A stretch of 64,000 bases of DNA. It comes from Misgurnus anguillicaudatus (lineage: Eukaryota; Chordata; Actinopteri; Cypriniformes; Cobitidae). Position 1 is the first letter of the stretch, and each line of letters begins with the position of its first letter. A model generated the notes under the pieces. It worked only from the letters and a program-made list of their open reading frames with translations. It was not told the DNA's origin and did not search any database. Location: assembly GCF_027580225.2 (NCBI RefSeq), contig NC_073348.2, forward strand, positions 28,422,001 through 28,486,000, given 5' to 3'. This document shows positions 32,507 to 43,955 of this stretch, one piece after another. The position numbers were made by a program, and so were the translations under genes.

Positions 32507-34108
32507 GAAAATGAAATAAAACCAGACATTTCAGACTTGGTCCTCAAAAAAGAGAATCTATGCAAGAAATATGCAAATTTATTTTGAAATTTTATCCTTT
32601 TACATTAAATTTATCCATACGGACACAAAATAATTAACGTCACGACACTGACCCATGTACAAATCAGATCATACAACAAATGTATACAAATTATCCATCT
32701 CGCAAAATAGGTCCTGTATAGCCATGAGATGGTACTGGCATTTTCTCTGTTAGACAAGCATTAGAATTAAATACTGCAAGCATAGCAGGAAAAGAATACT
32801 GTTAACACTGGTGGGTGGATACACACACTACATATTCATCCCTTCCTAAAAATACGAGTCCGTCATTAAGGTAATTACAGTATGTGGTGTGTAATATTGT
32901 GTGAGCAGAAAGGACTCTGGCACTTCTGTGAGGTTAATTAAGCTGAAGATAAGCATCGACTGTCAGCTTGTGATTTACACACACACATATTCTCACATGA
33001 ATCCACTGCGGTTAATTAGAGCTCATAAATGCTTCATAAGTCATGGCCGACAGATAACTGATGGGCGTTAATGGAGTCCTCAGCGGGGGTTTAACCTTTA
33101 GTTGTTTTACACCGGTCAGAACACACACATCGCGGACGGAGCGGAACGGTTGGGTCAGTGCCTTAATCTATAAAATCCAAATGAAGCCAATTAATAGCTG
33201 TGAATGAGCAAAGCACAACAATCTGATGGGCTTTTGGCGAAATATTATTTTTCATTTTGGTTCATCACCAATGTAATGACTGTACACTTCCCTCCAGCTC
33301 TTTTTATAAAACCCTACATCACACTAATTCAAATTTGCGTGTTTACTTTTTTATGCACTTTCATCCAAAGCAACATACAGTATAGTGCATTCAAGTTATC
33401 CATGTGTGTGTATTAGAACGTGCCCAAAACGTAAAAGTAAGAAAGACGACCAAATAATAACAATCATAAAGTCTGAACATAGACAATATTAAGCATAACA
33501 CTGCTTTGAAACATCTGTCAAGGAAATAAGCAGCACAAAATTTAGTAGAAACACTGACAGCGAGCAGTGAAATGCTGTTAGAAAGCATAAATACAGTCTT
33601 TAGCTTAAGTGCAATTAAATCTTTTGTCCTTTGTTCTATAGCTCTGATCCCGAAGACAGCATTACAGTGATAACTGCTCAATGTGTTCATTTGATGGGGT
33701 GTATGAGTCACGTCTGATCCGATTCAAGCAGAGCTATTGAGTAAGAGTATGCGGACTTAAAGAGAGACTTAGCTGAAGAAATCTCTAAATGGTTGGGGAT
33801 TTTCGTACGAGGTAGATAGGAATAAGAAAAGAGAGAGAGAGAACGGTATTGATGGAGCTCTTGAATGTTGCAATGGTGGGTTAAGTAAAGGGCAAAGCAG
33901 GTATTAGATAGATACACATGCATTGCTTCATGGAAGATACGGTTATCTTTATCAGCAGATAAGAAAAACTAAATAAACAAACACCATTTCAACAACACGG
34001 ACATTGTTCATGCAAAAAACACAGTTGTTAAAATTCAACTTGAACACTTTCATTTTTTGATCTCCATTGACTGTAAAGTGAGCTACCAACTCCAATATAG
34101 ACTGTATA
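32507..34108. other. Unique-looking DNA, possible conserved noncoding block
   Basis: No gene seen. About 32860-33110 has several homeodomain-type TAATTA words (GGTTAATTAAGC, GCGGTTAATTAGAGC) and an even composition. Frames at 33391-33923 show no known motif. Confidence 0.45.
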
Positions 34109-34293
34109 TACAGTACTGTGCAAAGGTCTTAGGTCACCCCCACCAGACTTGTTGTTTTAGAAGTTTATATTAATTAATATTTATTTTTTAACCTATTTTA
34201 TTAAGATACAAACAAAAAATACAGGAAATATGTACAAAAATATAAAAAATCGAATTCTTGCATGGTGGCCTAAGACTTTTGCACAGTACTGTA
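34109..34293. mobile_element. Tc1/mariner-type MITE, TA-flanked
   Basis: Starts TACAGTACTGTGCAAAGGTC and ends with the complement GACTTTTGCACAGTACTGTA; 185 bp with no coding capacity. It lies 17 bp from the next Tc1 copy. Confidence 0.8.
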
Positions 34294-34310
34294 TATATTA
34301 CTACAAAATA

Positions 34311-35503
34311 TACACTCACCTAAAGGATTATTAGGAACACCATACTAATACTGTGTTTGACCCCCTTGAGAACTGCTTTAATTCTATGTGGCATTGATTC
34401 AACAAGGTGCTGAAAGCATTCTTTAGAAATGTTGGCCCATATTTATAGGATGGCATCTTGCAGTTGATGGAGATTTGTGAGATGCACATCCAGGGCCCAA
34501 GGTTCCCGCTCCACCACATCCTAAAAATGCTCTATTGGGTTGAGATCTGGTGACTGTGGGGGCCATTTTAGTACAGTGAACTCATTGTCATGCTCAAGAA
34601 ACCAATTTGAAATGAGTCCAGGTTTGTGACATGGCACATTATCCTGCTGGAAGTAGCCATTAGAGGATGGGAACATGGTGGTCATAAAGGGATGGACATG
34701 GTCAGAAACAATGCTCAGGTAGGCCGTGGCAATTAAACAATGCCCAATTGGCACTAAGGGGCCTAAAGTGTGCCAAGAAAACATCCCCCATACCATTACA
34801 CCACCAACCTGCACAGTGGGAACAAGGCATGATGGATCCATGTTCTCATTCTGTTTACGCCAAATTCTGAATGTCTCAACAGAAATCGAGACTCATCAGA
34901 CCAGGCAACATTTTTCCAGTCTTCAACTGACCAATTTGGTGAGCTCGTGCAAATTTTACCCTCTTTTTCGTATTTCTAGTGGAGATGAGTGGTACAAGGT
35001 GGGGTCTTCTTCTGTTGTAGCCCATCCGCCTCAAGGTTGTGCGTGTTGTGGCTTCACAAATGCTTTGCTGCATACCTCGGTTGTAACGAGTGGTTATTTC
35101 AGTCAAAGTTGCTCTTCTATCAGCTTGAATCAGTCGGCCAATTCACCTCTGACCTCTAGCATCAACAAGGCATTTTCGCCCACAGGACTGCCGCATATTG
35201 GATGTTTTTCCCTTTCACACCATTCTTTGTAAACCCTAGAAAATGGTTGTGCGTGAAAATCCCAGTAACTGAGCAGATTGTGAAATACTCAGACTGGCCC
35301 GTCTGGCACAAACAACCACGCTCAAAATTGCTTAAATCACTTTTCTTTCCCATTCTGACATTCAGTTTGGATTTCAGGAGATTGTCTTGACCAGGACCAC
35401 ACCCCTAAATGCATTGAAGCAAATGCCATGTGATTGGTTGATTAGATAAATGCATTAATGAGAAATTGAACAGGTGTTCCTAATAATCCTTATGTTAAGT
35501 GTA
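34311..35503 (-). mobile_element. Tc1-like family 1, copy D (near full length)
   Basis: Both ends are present: TACACTCACCTAAAGGATTA at the left and CCTAATAATCCTTATGTTAA with GTGTA at the right, 1193 bp, TA at each edge. It is the only copy here with both TIRs and no large insertion. Confidence 0.9.
34521..35353 (-). pseudogene. Broken Tc1-family transposase (copy D)
   Basis: On the minus strand, 35353-35162 carries the MGKKSDLSNFERG start and a helix-turn-helix region; 35106-34876 carries [12 protein letters not shown]; 34841-34521 carries GMFSWHTLGPLVP, QDNVPCHK and DLNPIEH. Frame changes separate the three, and a stop falls just after the catalytic Glu where relatives read HLWD. Inactive. 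Confidence 0.85.
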
Positions 35504-35669
35504 TATTGAACATACCAATGACATTCAGAATCTACAAGCAATTTCAAAATATACTTCAGCCATAAGGAAAACTCTCACCTTAGCAGGCATTTAGGATATT
35601 TCATCCCAAAAATGAAAATTATTTTATGTTTTCTGAACTGCTTTAACTTCTAATGTGATTCTATTTTTG

Positions 35670-35815
35670 GTACACTGTAAAAAAATCCGTAAAAAACCCT
35701 GGTAAAATATACCATAAAATAACGGGCACAATAAATTACAAAAATCTTCCGTCATACAAAAATACAGTATTTTTATGTAATTTTAAATAAGGATATTGAT
35801 ACATCAACATGTGTA
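35670..35815. repeat. CACTGTAAAAAA MITE fragment
   Basis: TACACTGTAAAAAAATCCGT begins it and ATACAGTATTTTTATGTAAT follows. The opposite end is not found. Confidence 0.5.
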
Positions 35816-36004
35816 AAACTGGCAATGCCGTTCCAGTGTCTTTAAATGTGCATGTAAACCTGTAAAACAAGCAAAGTAACTGCATCAGATCTATCTAACG
35901 GAAGTCTTTTTGAAAAAGAAAGAGGAGATGAGGAGGTTAGGTAAGAGTGTGCGAATCTCAAGTGATCAGATTCTGTGTAAATCTACCTGTATGAGATAGA
36001 CCCA

Positions 36005-37509
36005 CACAGCAAAATCTGGAACCTCAGAATAACTCTATAAGAGTTAATTTCAACACTTTAAAAGTGTCTCATGGGGTCCACTCCCAATAGAGTTATTTTA
36101 ACACTTTTGAAAGTGTTGGCACATTGACTCTTTTAAAGTGTTAGCAATTGACACTATACAGAGTTAAAAATCTAAGTATAAATTGACACTAATCAGTGTT
36201 AAATATTTTTATTTGTTAAAAATGAACTCCCTCGGTGTAATTTGTTAACTCCAATGTAGTGTTATTTTTTATACTATGGTGTTAATATGGTAAATGTAAA
36301 GACAGAAACATATTACGGTACTTTTGGGACAAAAAACTTTATTTTTAAACAGTTTTTTTTTATGTAACAATACAGCAGTATAATCGATCATTATCATTAT
36401 AAAACTGTTAATGATTTTTTTTAAATGTCATCTGATCAACATTTATTTATGACAGAAAAATTGTCCTCAATGTATCATGCATTTAAGTGTTCATTAAATT
36501 AACATATTACAGTACAGATATTTATAAATACAGTTTATGGGATACTTCAGTTCATACAAACAAGTTTGACTTCATTTTAATCCAAAATCCATGTTGGTCT
36601 TCACATATTAACAGCAGAATATGATGAACCAGCAGCTGTAAGGAGGTGATATGATCCTCGGTCAGACCTTCAGACTGGATATTGAACATTTCTGTTAATA
36701 AAACAAAATTTAAAGGGGAAAATGTATTATTAAAAAACAATATTTAAGTATAACATTGCAGAAACTAATATTTACAGAATGCATTACAGAATTTACATAC
36801 AGAACACATTACAAAATACTTTGAAAATAGTTATACATTTATGTTTTGCACAAAATACTCACTTTGTTATAAAATTGCTCTTCATCTTAAGAAATTTTCA
36901 TGTAGGCCAATTTCTGTGCTCCTCCAAAGTCCCCAAAGCGAATCTCCTGCACACATTAATGGATTTAAAAAATTTTTTTTTAACTAAAACAGCATATAAA
37001 GCAAAAAACAACAAAAAACTCCCCAAAACATTATGAGTATGAATTGCTCCATCTGAGACTAAGACCTAAACTCAACTGCAGCATTCATATAATGACAATA
37101 ACACATCACTCTTAATGTTAAACTTCATACTAACAGCAATATAAAACATAACACCTAAAAACTCTCAAATGTTATTGATCAAAATTGTATTTATTGAACA
37201 TTTACTTACCATTTACAGTGAAAGAGATGACCTTCTGCCTGAACTGCATCATCCAAAAACACGGTTCAGTGTGTGCTGTAAAAAGTGGGAGGTCTTCTGT
37301 ATTTAACACCCTAGGAGTTAACAAACTCCACTAACAAAACACTGTAGGAGTTGATTATTTTAAAAAGTGGTAACACTCTGTTTTGACACCAACTCTTAAT
37401 TTTTATAGAGTTAAATAAAATAGTTTTAACTCAATCCAGTGTTAAATTAACTCTGAACTCTTTATATTTCCATTAACACCGTAATTTTAACTCTGCTAAA
37501 TTTGCTGTG
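36005..37509. mobile_element. 1.5-kb TIR element (CACAGCAAA ends)
   Basis: CACAGCAAAATCTGGAA at the left pairs with TTTGCTGTG at the right; arms are rich in AACTCT and GTGTTAA words (AGAGTTAATTTCAACACTTT against GACACCAACTCTTAATTTTT). The interior of about 950 bp is AT-rich with no transposase. Flanking duplications are not convincing. Confidence 0.65.
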
Positions 37510-37763
37510 CAGAGATGTGATATGAATGGATTTCTCCATATTCCACACACACCAGACTGTCTCTCTGCGTCCTTTGGGGAAAATGAGTCTATCGATTTTA
37601 CAGCCTTGTAATTTGACGATGATAGAAATTCAGGAAGTCTTTCTAACTTTGCCTTTGGGGGTAATTAAAAAGGTTTGGGGAAGAGATCAGATATAATGTT
37701 TAGACAAGTGCTTCAAGCTGAACACACAGTGAAACAAATTGAACATGAGCAAAATACAACTAC

Positions 37764-38130
37764 TTAAAGGAAAACACCACCATTTTTTCATATTTTACTA
37801 TATTCTTACCTCAACTTAGACAAATTAATACATACCTATCTTTTTTCAATGTGTGCACTTAATCTTTGTACAGCATGTTAGCATTGTTAGCATTTAGCCT
37901 AGCCCCATTCATTCCTTAGGATCCAAACATGGATGAATTTAGAAGCCACCAAACACTTCCATGTTTTCCCTATTTAAAGACTGTTATATGAGTAGTTACA
38001 CAAGTAAATATGGTGGCACAAAAAAAAGATTTTTTAAGGGGATAAAAAATGAGAACGATATTGTATGGCGGAAGAGCACTTAGTTTGCAGCACTTTGACC
38101 TCAGCGTGCAGTAAAATCATCACTCCTGAC
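37764..38130. mobile_element. TTAA MITE (AGGAAAACACCACC family), copy 1
   Basis: Starts at TTAA 37764-37767 with AGGAAAACACCACCATTTTT, contains TTAGCATTTAGCCTAGCCCC and CCACCAAACACTTCCATG, and runs until an hAT MITE interrupts it at 38131 after ATCACTCCTGAC. Confidence 0.7.
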
Positions 38131-38412
38131 CAGTGGTGGCTGGTGACTCGATGCGAAGTTCCTCACAACATGTATGTAGCCCATCATATGTGTGATTCGT
38201 AATTTCAAAATGTGTGTTCTGCCCGTCGAGTGATCCTGTGTGCATCACGTGTCTTGTCAAAAAAGTGCCTGCTGCAGACGCATCTAAAGGGTTTATGATA
38301 AAAGAGACGCTGGCGTTTGCCAAATACTCGCATAATCTCATTCGTAATCAGAGTTTACTGTTAAGGGAGTGTCTTGTGTGTATTTTGTGAACGTGAGCGT
38401 CTCTTTTATCTC
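38131..38412. mobile_element. hAT-type MITE fragment (CAGTGG family), copy 3
   Basis: Starts CAGTGGTGGCTGGTGACT and shares AAAGAGACGCTGGCG and GAACGTGAGCGTCTCTTTTA with 9315-9769. The second end is missing, so no duplication can be checked. Confidence 0.75.
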
Positions 38413-39005
38413 TTGTGTATTGTGCTTTGTAGAAACGGATCTCACTGGAAAATGTAACTATTTTATGATTGAACGTGCGATTATTAGGCAGCAAAGAAAG
38501 AACAACCGGCATTGTACAAATGTAATTAGACATGCTGCATAACAGCTTCAGTGACATGTTTAATGTGAGGCGGCCTGGAGGGAGAGTGCATGAAACATTT
38601 CTTTTGAGAGATTTGATTTGTTTTCCTTCACTTGATTAGCCCCAAACTCACTCACAAAGATATTTGTCTCCACTTCTCTCTTTATTCGACATTTCCTTCT
38701 GTGGCTGGTCGTTTAAAACAACACACCAACAAAAAAAAACAGCTCAGTTCAAGCATAGACAAATCCCTCTATGTCCAGGGCACGTCCCATTTGCTAGAGG
38801 ACAAACACACTGGGATAATTAATTTAGCGGTCTGGCTCTTCAATCCTTCCTCACTCCCATGAGATTCTGACAGAGGACATCCAGACCTGCTGTCATCCCA
38901 GACGGTCGGGACAAAAATATGTGAGTGATGCTGACAAGAATGTGTGGATGAACTGAGGAATGTCTGGATACATTCCATTGATGTAATACTGCACACCAAG
39001 TTTTC
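38413..39005. other. No gene recognised
   Basis: Unique-looking; overlapping minus-strand frames at 38769-39078 have no known motif and run into a MITE. Confidence 0.45.
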
Positions 39006-39298
39006 TTAAAGGGATAGTTTTCCAAAAAAAAATGAAAATTTGCTTTATTTTCTTAAAGAAAAACACCACCGTTTTCAATATTTTACAATGTTCTTACCTC
39101 AACTTAGATGAATGAATAAATACCTATCTTTTTTCAATGTGTGCACTTAGCCTAGCCCCATTTATTCCTATAGCTCCAAACTACAGTTTTATTTTGTGCC
39201 ATCATACTTTCCATACAGTCTTTAAATAGGGAAAACATGGAAGTGTTTGGTGGCTTCTAAATTCATCCCTGTATAGAGCCATAGGAATGATAACACAT
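39006..39298. mobile_element. TTAA MITE remnants, two families
   Basis: 39006-39050 is the start of the GATAGTT family (TTAAAGGGATAGTTTTCC). From TTAA at 39053-39056, AGAAAAACACCACCGTTTTC and CCTCAACTTAGATGAATG belong to the family at 37764, with an internal deletion. Confidence 0.65.
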
Positions 39299-39405
39299 AG
39301 ATTGATTACTAACAATATCTATAATGTTTTCAACTACTTATAAATTATGAGAAAATTGCTGCCCTAAACAGTGACACGGGGCAGTGCAGTCGCCTGTAAA
39401 TTACG

Positions 39406-39897
39406 TTAACTCTTTCGTTTTTTTAAAAAGTTGCCAGCTAGCGCCAGCGTTTTTCATGATTTTCACAAAAGTTTAATGCCTTCCAGAAAATGTTCTTCTT
39501 CAAATATATAAACATACAATATACCAAATGAAAGAACAGACCATCTGCTTTCAAACAAAAAAAAAAACGTTTCATCCTATCTTGAGTAGTTCTTTTGTAA
39601 TCAGCTTTTGAATATGGGTAGGTTTCTGCAAAAACACAACATTTTGAGCAAAAAGCTGAGATAATTCAATTTTTGTGCAGACTTTTCATAGAGATCCCAG
39701 TCAGAGCGATCTTTAAAACAGACACCGACATGCAGCAGCTTGCCATAGGGCAATACTTCCGGGTTTAATAAGTTGCGGAAGGGCGCCACCTAGTGGATAA
39801 TAGCGATATTGCGGAAAGACGGAAATACTCGTCATTGGCGGGGAAGCGTTTTCTCTTGATTGACGAGATATCTCGTCAATGGCTGGGAAAGAGTTAA
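39406..39897. mobile_element. TTAA MITE (CTCTTTC..GAAAGAG family), copy 1
   Basis: TTAA at 39406-39409 and 39894-39897; inner ends CTCTTTCG and GGGAAAGAG. Near the right end CGAGATATCTCGTCAATGG is a local palindrome. This uninterrupted copy is the reference for 46161-47114 and 54774-55499. Confidence 0.85.
39782..39796 (-). promoter_or_regulatory. CTCF-like motif within a MITE
   Basis: The minus strand reads CCACTAGGTGGCGCC, matching every position of the commonly quoted CTCF core (CCASYAGRKGGCRSY). Binding is inference; the motif match is direct. Confidence 0.5.
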
Positions 39898-40333
39898 TAT
39901 CCTTTGTTACCGCCTTTACTGATGTAAAAACCACATGACAACAGTGTCGGAAGTAATAGCTTCTGTCGGGCCACTTGCTTTCTTTATGGTAAGTTTGTTC
40001 ATTTGAACACTTAATTCTGTGCTGTGTTAACAAACCATCGTATTGGACTAATACTGTAACATCTATGACTAACAATTGCGTTTTGAACATTACATGAAAC
40101 CTTTCATAATGAAAAAAAAACCACGATGTCATCAAACACAACATTTATAAAACTTGATTACTTTACCTCATGTGTACTTTACCTCGTCTGATTGATGGGC
40201 ATCAGCGTTTGAGTTAAAGAAAACAAATCCCATCAGTCCACGCTGCTTCAGAGCATCATTAATCTACATCATTGTTATTGATTTGATCTGGCGCCCTCTA
40301 GCGGCGCGGATTTTACAAATTGCATCTTTAATG
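39898..40333. repeat. Repeat fragment ending GCGCCCTCTAGCGGCG
   Basis: The right edge, GCGCCCTCTAGCGGCGCGGA to GCATCTTTAA, resembles a TTAA MITE terminus. The left part looks unrelated. The 143-codon minus-strand frame at 39713-40144 runs through this fragment and the neighbouring MITE and is not supported. Confidence 0.45.
40290..40304 (-). promoter_or_regulatory. Second CTCF-like motif
   Basis: Minus strand CCGCTAGAGGGCGCC, one mismatch (third base) from the CTCF core, in the same orientation as the site at 39782. Confidence 0.4.
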
Positions 40334-40763
40334 AGCTTTAAAATTATATCATTACGTTTAAAATGAAGTTCAACTTTCATTGGTGGCTTAATTGTAATGT
40401 AAACTACTTCAAAATCAATGTAAGAAAAAAATAGTTTATTGAGTTATAAATAAAGTATATTAGGCTTCCCTGTGTACACATATCCTTACAAGTACAAGGC
40501 TGTATTATTTGTGGCACCTTTCCAAAAATGCTCTGGAGTAATTTTATGTTTATTGTCCCCTCTGCTGTTAGATGAAATTTACGCCTATTATTAATATCTC
40601 TTTGGTTCCATCCTGTGAATCAAAACAAAGATATGAGTCTTCAGTAATATTTCAGCGACATTTTCTGCTGTACAATCTTTCAGGTACAAAATATTGGATA
40701 TTATTATATACAGACACCTGAAAAGCAGCTTTCACCTTTCAAATAGATGAAAGAAACAGTGTG

Positions 40764-40832
<69 letters not shown>

Positions 40833-41249
40833 AATTTGAGCAGAGGTATTAAAGTACTTTCAGGGCAGCGCTGACAAACTGCCTACACTGATAAACACAA
40901 TTCACTGCTGTGTCAACCTCAAGTGAGCTTCCTAGCCTTTGACAATTGCGAAAAATGTACCGTGCAATCATTTTGTTTCTTTCTACACCCCTCTCTTATA
41001 GATTTAACGTGCACGTTAACAGGAACAAATGTACCCTACACATAAACATAGATACACATACATGTAGGCCTAAATTGTGCTTCACAGGCTGTACATTTGG
41101 TTGGGACTCCGGATTAAGGAAGAATCCGGCAGGGATTATTCACAGATTATGATGTCATTACCATCAGATTTACAGATTATGATGTCACTACAATGTCAGA
41201 TGCGGTGCTCAAATTGATTATGGCTGAAATTTTATGTTTTACATTGAAA
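40334..41249. other. No gene; long (AG)n tract
   Basis: AT-rich unique-looking DNA around the microsatellite. CAGATTATGATGTCA is repeated at about 41143 and 41173. Confidence 0.45.
40769..40831. repeat. (AG)n microsatellite, about 31 units
   Basis: An uninterrupted GA run of about 63 bp after GTGATTCA and before GCAATTTGAG. Confidence 0.95.
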
Positions 41250-41372
41250 GCTCCGGTGCTCCCGTACAGCGCAAAAGGTCACAGGATTGATGACATACAG
41301 ATAAAAATATATACCTTGTAATTCACTGTAAATCGCTTTGGAAAAAAGCGTCTGCCAAATGCATAAATGTAA
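41250..41372 (+). mobile_element. HAmo-like SINE, 3' portion
   Basis: CAGCGCAAAAGGTCACAGGA followed by a degenerate B-box region and the tail AATCGCTTTGGAAAAAAGCG, TCTGCCAAATGCATAAATG. The A-box end is too diverged to define. Confidence 0.7.
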
Positions 41373-41841
41373 ATGCAAATTTAACTTACTGTACAGTGCA
41401 TAAACTTTTTATTGGTAGCCTACAACTACAGGAACACTACCGCACGCAAACACACACAAACAAACAAACAGGCTGATATATAAATACACATACGTGCAAA
41501 CAACACATGCTCACTGTCTCCTTGACACACACCAAACACCACACACACGTCACCTCCAGATGTTCTGATCCCTGTCGGCCGCACTAATGCAATATGTGCT
41601 GAATGCACTGGCAGTGAGAGAGGGGTTTGCATGCACCGCATGCTCCTGTAATTAAAGCACTCGTGACAACAGAATCTACAGCTTCACCTGCGAATGAAAA
41701 GGGCACGAGCGCTTCATTATCAACCAATTAATAAAGCCACTGCTTAACATCTTCACATCCCAGAAGTGCAAAACATGTCACGTTCAGTTTATTTTTCAAA
41801 AAGACACCCCGGCTGAAAACATAAGACCACACAGAAGGATA
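41373..41841. other. No gene recognised
   Basis: Unique-looking, with a (CA)-rich stretch at 41445-41475. The minus-strand frame at 41426-41641 is not supported. Confidence 0.45.
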
Positions 41842-41843
41842 TA

Positions 41844-42391
41844 CAGTTGCTGGTCATATAATTAGAATATCATCAAACATTTTATTTAGTTCACCAATTC
41901 CATCCAAAAAGTGAAACTTGTATACCATATCCATGCATTACACACAGACTGATATATTTCAAATGTTTATTTCTTTAAAACTGACAACTAAGAAAAATAC
42001 CAAATTCAATATTACTTAAGACCAATAAAAGAAAGGATTTTTAGAAATCTTGGCCAACTGAAAAGTATGAACTTGAAAAGTATGAGCATGAACAGCACTC
42101 CTTTTGCCTAAATTACTGCAGTAATGCGTAGTCGATCAGTCTGTGGCACTCAGGTGTTATGAGATGCCAGGTTGCTCTGATAGGGGCCTTTAGCTCTTCT
42201 GCATTGTTGGGTCTGGCATATCGCATCTTCCTCTTCACAATACCATATAGATTTTCAATGGGGTTAAGGTCAGGCGAGTTTGCTGGCCAATTAAGAACAG
42301 GGATACAATGGTCCTTAAACCAGGTACTGGTAGCTTTGGCACTGTGTGCAGGTGCCAAGTCCTGTTGGAAAATGAAATCGGCATTGTGTGG
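41844..42391 (-). mobile_element. Tc1-like element, family 3, C-terminal half
   Basis: Starts at TA with CAGTTGCTGGTCATATAATT. On the minus strand the transposase C-terminus is readable: FQQDLAPAH (second catalytic Asp) starts near 42380 and SPDLNPIENLYG (Glu) follows in the frame 42358-42113. The first Asp, the N-terminus and the other TIR are absent because the sequence passes directly into the 24-bp minisatellite. Confidence 0.85.
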
Positions 42392-43955
42392 ATTTTGACA
42401 TTAGATCGACATTGGATTTTGAATTCAGATCAATGTTGTATTTTGATGCCAGGCCAAAGTTGGGTCTTGACGTCGGATCAACGTTGGATTTTGACGTCAT
42501 ATCAACGTTGGATTTTGACGTCGGATCAACGCTGGATTTTGACGTCGGATCAACACTGGATTTTGACGTCGGATCAACGTTAGATTTTGACGTCGGATCA
42601 ACGTTTGGATTTTGACGTCGGATCAACGTTGGACTTTGACGTCAGATCAACGTTGGATCCGCACATCAAATCAACGTGGAGATTTTGACGTCGAATCAAT
42701 GTTGGATCCTGACATCAGATCAACATTGGATTTTGACGTCAAATCAACGTTGGATCCTGACGTCGGATCAATGTTGGATTTTGACGTTGGATAAACGTTG
42801 GATCCTGAAGTCGGATCAATGTCTGATTTTGATGTCAGGCCAATGTTGGATTTTGACATCGGATCAACATTGGATTTTGACGTTAGATCAACGTTGGATC
42901 CGGATGTCAGATGAACTTGGATCCGGACGTCGGATCAACGTTAGATTTTGACGTCAGATCAACGTTGGACTTTGACGTCAGATCAACCGTGGATCCGCAC
43001 ATCAAATCAACGTTGGATTTTGACGTCGAATCAGTGTTGGATCCTGACATCAGATCAACGTTGAATTTTGACGTCAGATCAACATTGGATTTTGACGTCA
43101 AATCAACGTTGGATCCTGACGTCGGATCAATGTTGGATTTTGACGCTGGATAAACGTTGGATCCTGAAGTCGGATCAATGTGTGATTTTGATGTCAGGCC
43201 AATGTTGGATTTTGACATCGGATCAACATTGGATTTTGACGTTAGATCAACGTTGGATCCGGACGTCAGATGAACGTTGGATCCGGACGTCAGATCAACG
43301 TTGGATTTTGACGTTGGATCAAAGTTGGATTTTGACGTCAAATCAACGTTGGATCCTGACGTCGGATCAATGTTGGATTTTGACGTTGGATAAACGTTGG
43401 ATCCTGAAGTCGGATCAATGTCTGATTTTGATGTCAGGCCAATGTTGGATTTTGACATCGGATCAACATTGGATTTTGACGTTAGATCAACGTTGGATCC
43501 GGATGTCAGATGAACTTGGATCCGGACGTCGGATCAACGTTAGATTTTGACGTCAGATCAACGTTGGACTTTGACGTCAAATCAACCGTGGATCCGCACA
43601 TCAAATCAACGTTGGATTTTGACGTCGAATCAACCTTGGATCCTGATTTTGACATCAAATCAATGTTGAATCCTGACGTCGGATCAATGTTGGATTTTGA
43701 CGTTGAATAAACGTTGAATCCTGAAGTCGGATCAATGTGTGATTTTGATGTCAGGCCAATGTTGGATTTTGACATCGGATCAACATTGGATTTTGACGTT
43801 AGATCAATGTTGGATCCGGACGTCAGATGAACGTTGGATCCGGACGTCAGATCAACGTTGGATTTTGACGTTGGATCAAAGTTGGATTTTGACGTCAAAT
43901 CAACATTGGATCCTGACGTCGGATCAACGTTGGATTTTGACGTCAGATCAACTTC
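42392..43955. repeat. 24-bp minisatellite, about 65 units
   Basis: Tandem units of GATTTTGACGTCGGATCAAC plus GTTG, with variants such as GGATCCTGACGTCGGATCAA. Since 24 is a multiple of 3, reading frames stay open on both strands (up to 183 codons on minus, 160 on plus) as 8-residue repeats; these are artefacts. About a dozen units contain the palindrome TGACGTCA, and nearly all contain CpG. Confidence 0.95.

Noticed and set aside
39713..40144. 143-codon minus-strand frame as a gene
   Set aside because: It runs across the end of a TTAA MITE and a second repeat, and has no recognised domain.
42676..43550. Long plus- and minus-strand repeat proteins (up to 183 codons)
   Set aside because: They come from a 24-bp tandem unit without stops; open frames on both strands at once and 8-residue periodicity show an artefact.
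42392..43955. CRISPR-like array
   Set aside because: Units are contiguous 24-mers with no unique spacers, and the host is a vertebrate.
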